Made by a program: the position numbers and the translations under genes
The notes under the pieces: model-generated
Told to the model about the DNA's origin: nothing
Seen by the model: only the letters and a program-made list of their open reading frames with translations
Databases searched by the model: none
Shown here: positions 60,209-64,000 of the stretch, piece by piece
How the letters are laid out: every line of letters starts with the position of its first letter
How positions within the stretch are numbered: position 1 is the first letter of the stretch
Assembly (NCBI GenBank): GCA_024663395.1
Contig: JANFAH010000001.1
Coordinates: 6,688,467 to 6,752,466 of the forward strand
Reading direction: 5' to 3'
Source: Pisolithus tinctorius
Taxonomy: Eukaryota; Basidiomycota; Agaricomycetes; Boletales; Pisolithaceae
Length of the DNA: 64,000 nt

Positions 60209-61740
60209 TTATGTACACTGTGAATAGTGTTCTACGAGTTCCCTTCCACACGCCAAAATGCTAGCAGTAGATTCTGAGAAACGGTTTAGTGTAGTAATAG
60301 GTCCTTCGCTCCTAAGGACCTGAATACGTCGGAGGGCATTATTGTAGTGAGGTTCGTATGTATCTGCCTCGAACTCGGCCTCACGGCCCCTGACGAGGTT
60401 TGTGAGCCCCCACCGAATGATGGTGACGGTGAAGGCGATAAGACGATCGAGATTTTCAGTGTCGGGGGGGATGACGGACGACAGTTTGCGACAAGGCGAG
60501 AATATGGCTTCGTGAATGATGGTGCTCACGGCGCAGCAGTTGAAGAAGCCGGACACCGTTTGTCCTGTTGGAAGCTACCAAAAACATTAGTCCACCATAA
60601 AGGCACATGGGGAAAGACGTACCAGAACTTCTTCGTCGACAAAATCCCATCCGACGAGGAGGGGTTCCACACTGGTTCTCCATGTCTCAGCGATCCAAGT
60701 CGTATGTGGCACATCAATGGGCACGCGCAAATTATACGAGTCCTTGAGAGTTAATCGAGCGACGGTCTTGAACGTACTGGTGACCTTGTGAAGCGTATGT
60801 CTTGCATTATCGCGGAATGTCTTCATGTTTTTCTTTGAATCCAACCAAGCTCCTATTCCGTGTTAGTAATGAGTCGTACCTGGTATCCGGTACTCACTGC
60901 CTGAGGACCCGAATATGCCTTCCGCAAGACGAATCGCTAAGTCTTTGATGTACTTGGAATCGGCAGTCGTCCGTATTGGTCGCTCCATCATGAAGTATCG
61001 ACGAAGTTCTTTCTTGGCTTCGTCCTTGAAGCGCTTCACGACGTAGTCAGGGATATGCATAGTTGCGGTTGGCTGGAGATCGATGGGGACTAACGTCGGG
61101 GTGTTGGCTGCAGGGGGATCGTCGGTGGGGAGGACGGGTAAACGGACGTGCTTGGTCGGCCGGGTTGAGTTTTGAACTGGTCGTTCCCTATCCGGGACGA
61201 TGTGAATACAGTCAAATTCCTCACCTCTGGCAACTTCCCCCCGCCGGTTTGGCCTGTCCCCTGCCATCGCAACGTGAGCAGAAAATACTCTGTCATGTGG
61301 CATCCGTGACTGTGTGCTGCGGGTGGAAATCACCAGTTCCGGGTGACGTGGGTTTTTGGTAAGTTGTTCGATCTCACGAGGTGCGAAGATCAACGATGGA
61401 TCGAACAGAGATGCGGGAGGATAGCTGATATCCATCGACGGCGGGTGATAGACGTTCACTGACGGGGGATGATTCGACGGCGGGTGATAGACGTTCGCTG
61501 ACGGGGGATGATAGATGGTTGTCGATGGGGGATGATACGTGGTATTTATCGTGCTAACGTTGTAACAATTGGTTCGAGTGTCGAGCTCTGAGGGAACATG
61601 GTGGCTGGTGTCAAGACCATCGCGACTTCCTTCGCCCTGGCCAGTCACTTCCAAGTATCCCTGTGATAGAACGTTCGTTAGTTAGTGAATTGGTGGGGTC
61701 TATCAAAGCTTACCTCGTCTCTGAAAACTGGCCAATCCAT
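60209..61740 (-). CDS. DUF6532-like protein
   Basis: Exons 61740-61714, 61660-60898, 60852-60623 and 60574-60209 join over 53-, 45- and 48-nt GT-AG introns with the frame kept, giving about 461 residues. ATG 61740 opens MDWPVFRDE. A disordered region holds several YHPPS repeats (YHPPSTTIYHPPSANVYHPP). The C-terminal part has VKRFKDEAKKELRRYFMMER, NARHTLHKVTSTFKTVARL, VSGFFNCCAVSTIIHEAIF, RLIAFTVTIIRWGLTNLVRG and a DTYEPHYNNALRRI block. The order resembles the basidiomycete domain I recall as DUF6532, of unknown role. No disabling change is seen. It is transcribed away from the Plavaka-like transposase at the right edge. Confidence 0.7.
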
Positions 61741-61951
61741 GGTGGTGGGAGCGACGGAAGAGGGAAGAAACCGGATTGAGGCACACGAGATATCGTTTGA
61801 TCATCATATATCAAATGGAGGGGAAATAATACATTTGGGGCACTACATAGCCACATTTTCGAGTAGGTGAACGGCAGAGCTACTGCAAGGCGATCAGCTA
61901 ATGTTCATAAATAAAGTGTGCAGGCCTCACCTTTCATTTCCGAGTCATCAG

Positions 61952-63047
61952 TTATGTGCTATCTACTGGACCCATAAGGCCATCCTTGCTGTCATTCACA
62001 CCCGACTCCGCATATCTGTCACTGGCATCGCAATCTGATGAGCCATCGAACTCGCTTGACGAGTCGTGAACACGGCATTGCACTTCCTCTTCAAGTTGAT
62101 CGAGCTGGGTGTTCGTAGTCTGAAACGTCATAATATCCTCGTTGTATGCCTCACGGCCGAAGGCTAGGAAGTTCTCCGCATCGTCTATTTCCGCCGCATG
62201 ATCCAGATCCACATCACCTTGTCCATCCCCCAGATACTCCCCATACTTCTTACGGTCGGCTTGATAGATATATTTCATAAAATTGCTGTAGTGCTCAGCT
62301 TCCCTGAGCTCCCAGGCTGAGGACAGCGCTCGATAGCGCCTAGTCTCGCGACCTGCATGTTTCATCAAGACCGCCTCTTTTATCGCCACGTCTGGAAGGT
62401 CCTTGATACCGTTGCGAAAAAGGAATTTCCCCTGTGAGGCAATGAATTAGGATTCCATGATGTTAGAAAGAGCAAGGAAGTAATACATCTCTAGCATCGT
62501 TCGGGTGAATAACTCCTGCTCCTCCTCTCAGGGACTTCCTCGCAAAGCGGAGCTCCAAAGCCTCCCCAATGTCCGGCTTGGGATAAGGTGAAAACTTTAT
62601 GCGAGCAATCCTTGCAGTCTGTGGACCCCTCCCTGTGGTTCTCTCTGGAGCCATAGTGGCGTTGGGAGTGTCCTTGGGGCCGCCAGGCGACGATGGAGCA
62701 ACGCTTGAGGGCGGGGGGGAGGAAAGTTGACTGCTGAGTGGGGCCGGATAAGCGCTGCATGAAAGAGGTGATGAGGGCTGAGTGCTACATGGGGAGGACC
62801 CAAGGGGTTTGCGAAAACTGGATCGCATTGATACAGGAGTCGTGGGGGGTTCAGCTTGAATCATAAGAGGCAGTACTTCCTCGATCTGCGGCTGGCTCTG
62901 GTGGGCAATTGCAGAGGTGCAAGTTGGTCGGAGTTTGAAGGACTTAGCAAAATTTCTACACTCATGAGCCACGGACTGGTCACGGAGTCTGCCTGTCTTC
63001 GAGTTACAATGACAGATACAGGATACATACCGCCAGAACTGGCTCAT
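61952..63047 (-). CDS. Two-exon protein of unknown function beside the transposase
   Basis: Exons 63047-62487 and 62431-61952 join over a 55-nt intron (GTATTAC to CTCACAG) with the frame kept. The first part includes RYVSCICHCNSKTGRLRDQS, a Cys/His pattern that recalls N-terminal zinc fingers of transposon proteins. A Ser/Pro-rich linker follows, then RIKFSPYPKPDIGEALELRF, YSNFMKYIYQADRKKYGEYL and an acidic C-terminus (DSSSEFDGSSDCDASDRY). With the ATG at 63047 the start would overlap the first exon of the divergent transposase by 39 bp. ATG 62864 would avoid that. I do not recognise the family. Confidence 0.5.
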
Positions 63048-64000
63048 ATCTCGGAAGTTCCGAATCCTGGAAGGTTAGTATCGACGATATTGACTCAGTT
63101 TCTACTTACAAGATTCTAGATATCGGTGTCCAAACGTAGCTTGCGAAGTGTTCTTCGAGACCCATGATATGTTGATCCAGCATATCAGGACGTGTTATCC
63201 ACTCGTTCCATTTCATTCCTCGACAGCACAAGATGCTCGTCTAGCTTCATTTGGTCAATCTTCGCACTCAAGGGCTAGGTACCACGAACGATCAGGGTAT
63301 ACTTTCGGGAATGAACCAAATACATTTGAGCAGTTTCACGATGGTCCTTTAAAGCAAGAGCGAGAGATCAATGTGTACTATCCATTTCAGTCTCGGGCAG
63401 AATGGTCTTTAGCCAAGTTTCTCGTGGAGAACCTTACACAAACTCAGATCAAGAGATTCCTCGCTTTGCCCTGGGTACTACCGGTTTTACCTCAATAAAC
63501 CATATCTCACTTATTTTCCTTAGTTCCATGATAATCCCCGGCCATCCTTTACTTCAGTAGAAGAATTGCTCGGGTGGATGGATACCCTTCCCTCAGGGCC
63601 AAAGTGGCGGAGTACCGTTCTAGAAGTCGAAGGTTACAAAACAACTGATTCTATACAGCTGATTTGGCGTGATGCAGAGGAGGTCACAAGGTCCTTGTTT
63701 GGAAACCCTATCTTTGGTGCCGATATGATGTTTGATCCTATTCTGATCACCAATGCTCTTGGACGGGAGTACGGTGAATGGTTCTCAGCACGCGAAGCCC
63801 ATCGCATCCAAGTATGTTCATAGAGCGATACAACTTCACTACGGAAACTAACAATGGTCTTCTGTTAGGATTCCCTTCCGGAGGGTGCCACAATCGTACC
63901 TATTCTCGCCGCATCCGACAAGACTCCTGTGACAAGGATGACCGGAGGACTAGAAATGCATCCCCTCTTAATCAGTATTGGCAATATTCCAGGGAACATC
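63009..64000 (+). CDS. Plavaka-like transposase, N-terminal part (runs off the window)
   Basis: Exons 63009-63073, 63120-63474, 63524-63811 and 63869 onward, with 46-, 49- and 57-nt GT-AG introns. A C2H2-like finger (YRCPNVACEVFFETHDMLIQ, HIRTC) leads to YYPFQSRAEWSLAKFLVENL, QIKRFLALPW, LEVEGYKTTDSIQLIWRDAE, LFGNPIFGADMMFDPI and IVPILAASDKTPVTRMTGG, ending in LISIGNIPGNI at the edge. These are the usual N-terminal blocks of Plavaka transposases. No stop or frameshift is seen in this part, unlike the copy at 18.8-25 kb, so this element may be young. The catalytic core is outside the window. Confidence 0.8.

Overview
The window looks like a gene-poor, transposon-rich stretch of a filamentous basidiomycete nuclear genome, most likely an Agaricomycete; no genus can be fixed from it. 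The grounds are many short GT-AG introns (about 45-75 nt), a NACHT-WD40 receptor of fungal type, F-box/leucine-rich genes, lineage-typical unnamed families (DUF6698-like, DUF6532-like), Plavaka-like transposons, and copia and Tc1/mariner relics. Family names are recalled from motifs; no database was searched.

Left part (1-11.7 kb): a decayed Ty1/copia element with its 3' LTR, an opposite-strand gag-like relic, a truncated Tc1/mariner transposase with one terminal repeat, then an apparently intact eight-exon NACHT-WD40 (NLR-like) gene on the minus strand (7102-11658). CpG is scarce from 1 to 9.1 kb, and I see none between about 6.18 and 9.07 kb. The receptor's WD40 half lies inside this CpG-free zone and its NACHT half outside it.

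Middle part (11.7-39.5 kb): mostly decayed sequence, then a Plavaka-like element on the minus strand (18.8-25.0 kb) split by a 1.7-kb segment. Next come a DUF6698-like gene (26.5-28.5 kb), a small two-exon gene of unknown function (29.8-30.3 kb), a 119-bp near-perfect palindrome, an F-box-like/leucine-rich gene (30.9-32.0 kb), an unrecognised four-exon gene (34.3-35.2 kb), a small SAM-like gene (35.6-36.0 kb) and a second DUF6698-like gene (36.8-38.4 kb). The two DUF6698-like genes share four intron positions. Several short tandem repeats lie between them.

Right part (39.9-59.6 kb): a tandem array of four copies of a roughly 7-kb segment. Each starts with an F-box/leucine-rich gene and ends with a common 3' module. 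Only the first F-box gene is open; the other three are broken and the third unit has lost its middle. A stray copy of the 3' module lies at 16.5 kb. The window closes with a DUF6532-like gene, an unrecognised two-exon gene, and the first exons of a second, apparently intact Plavaka-like transposase running off the right edge.

No tRNA, rRNA or CRISPR was seen. The genes do not form an obvious pathway. The common thread is fast-evolving, repeat-built genes (NLR, F-box/LRR, lineage-specific families) among transposons, with CpG loss marking the parts that were probably methylated.
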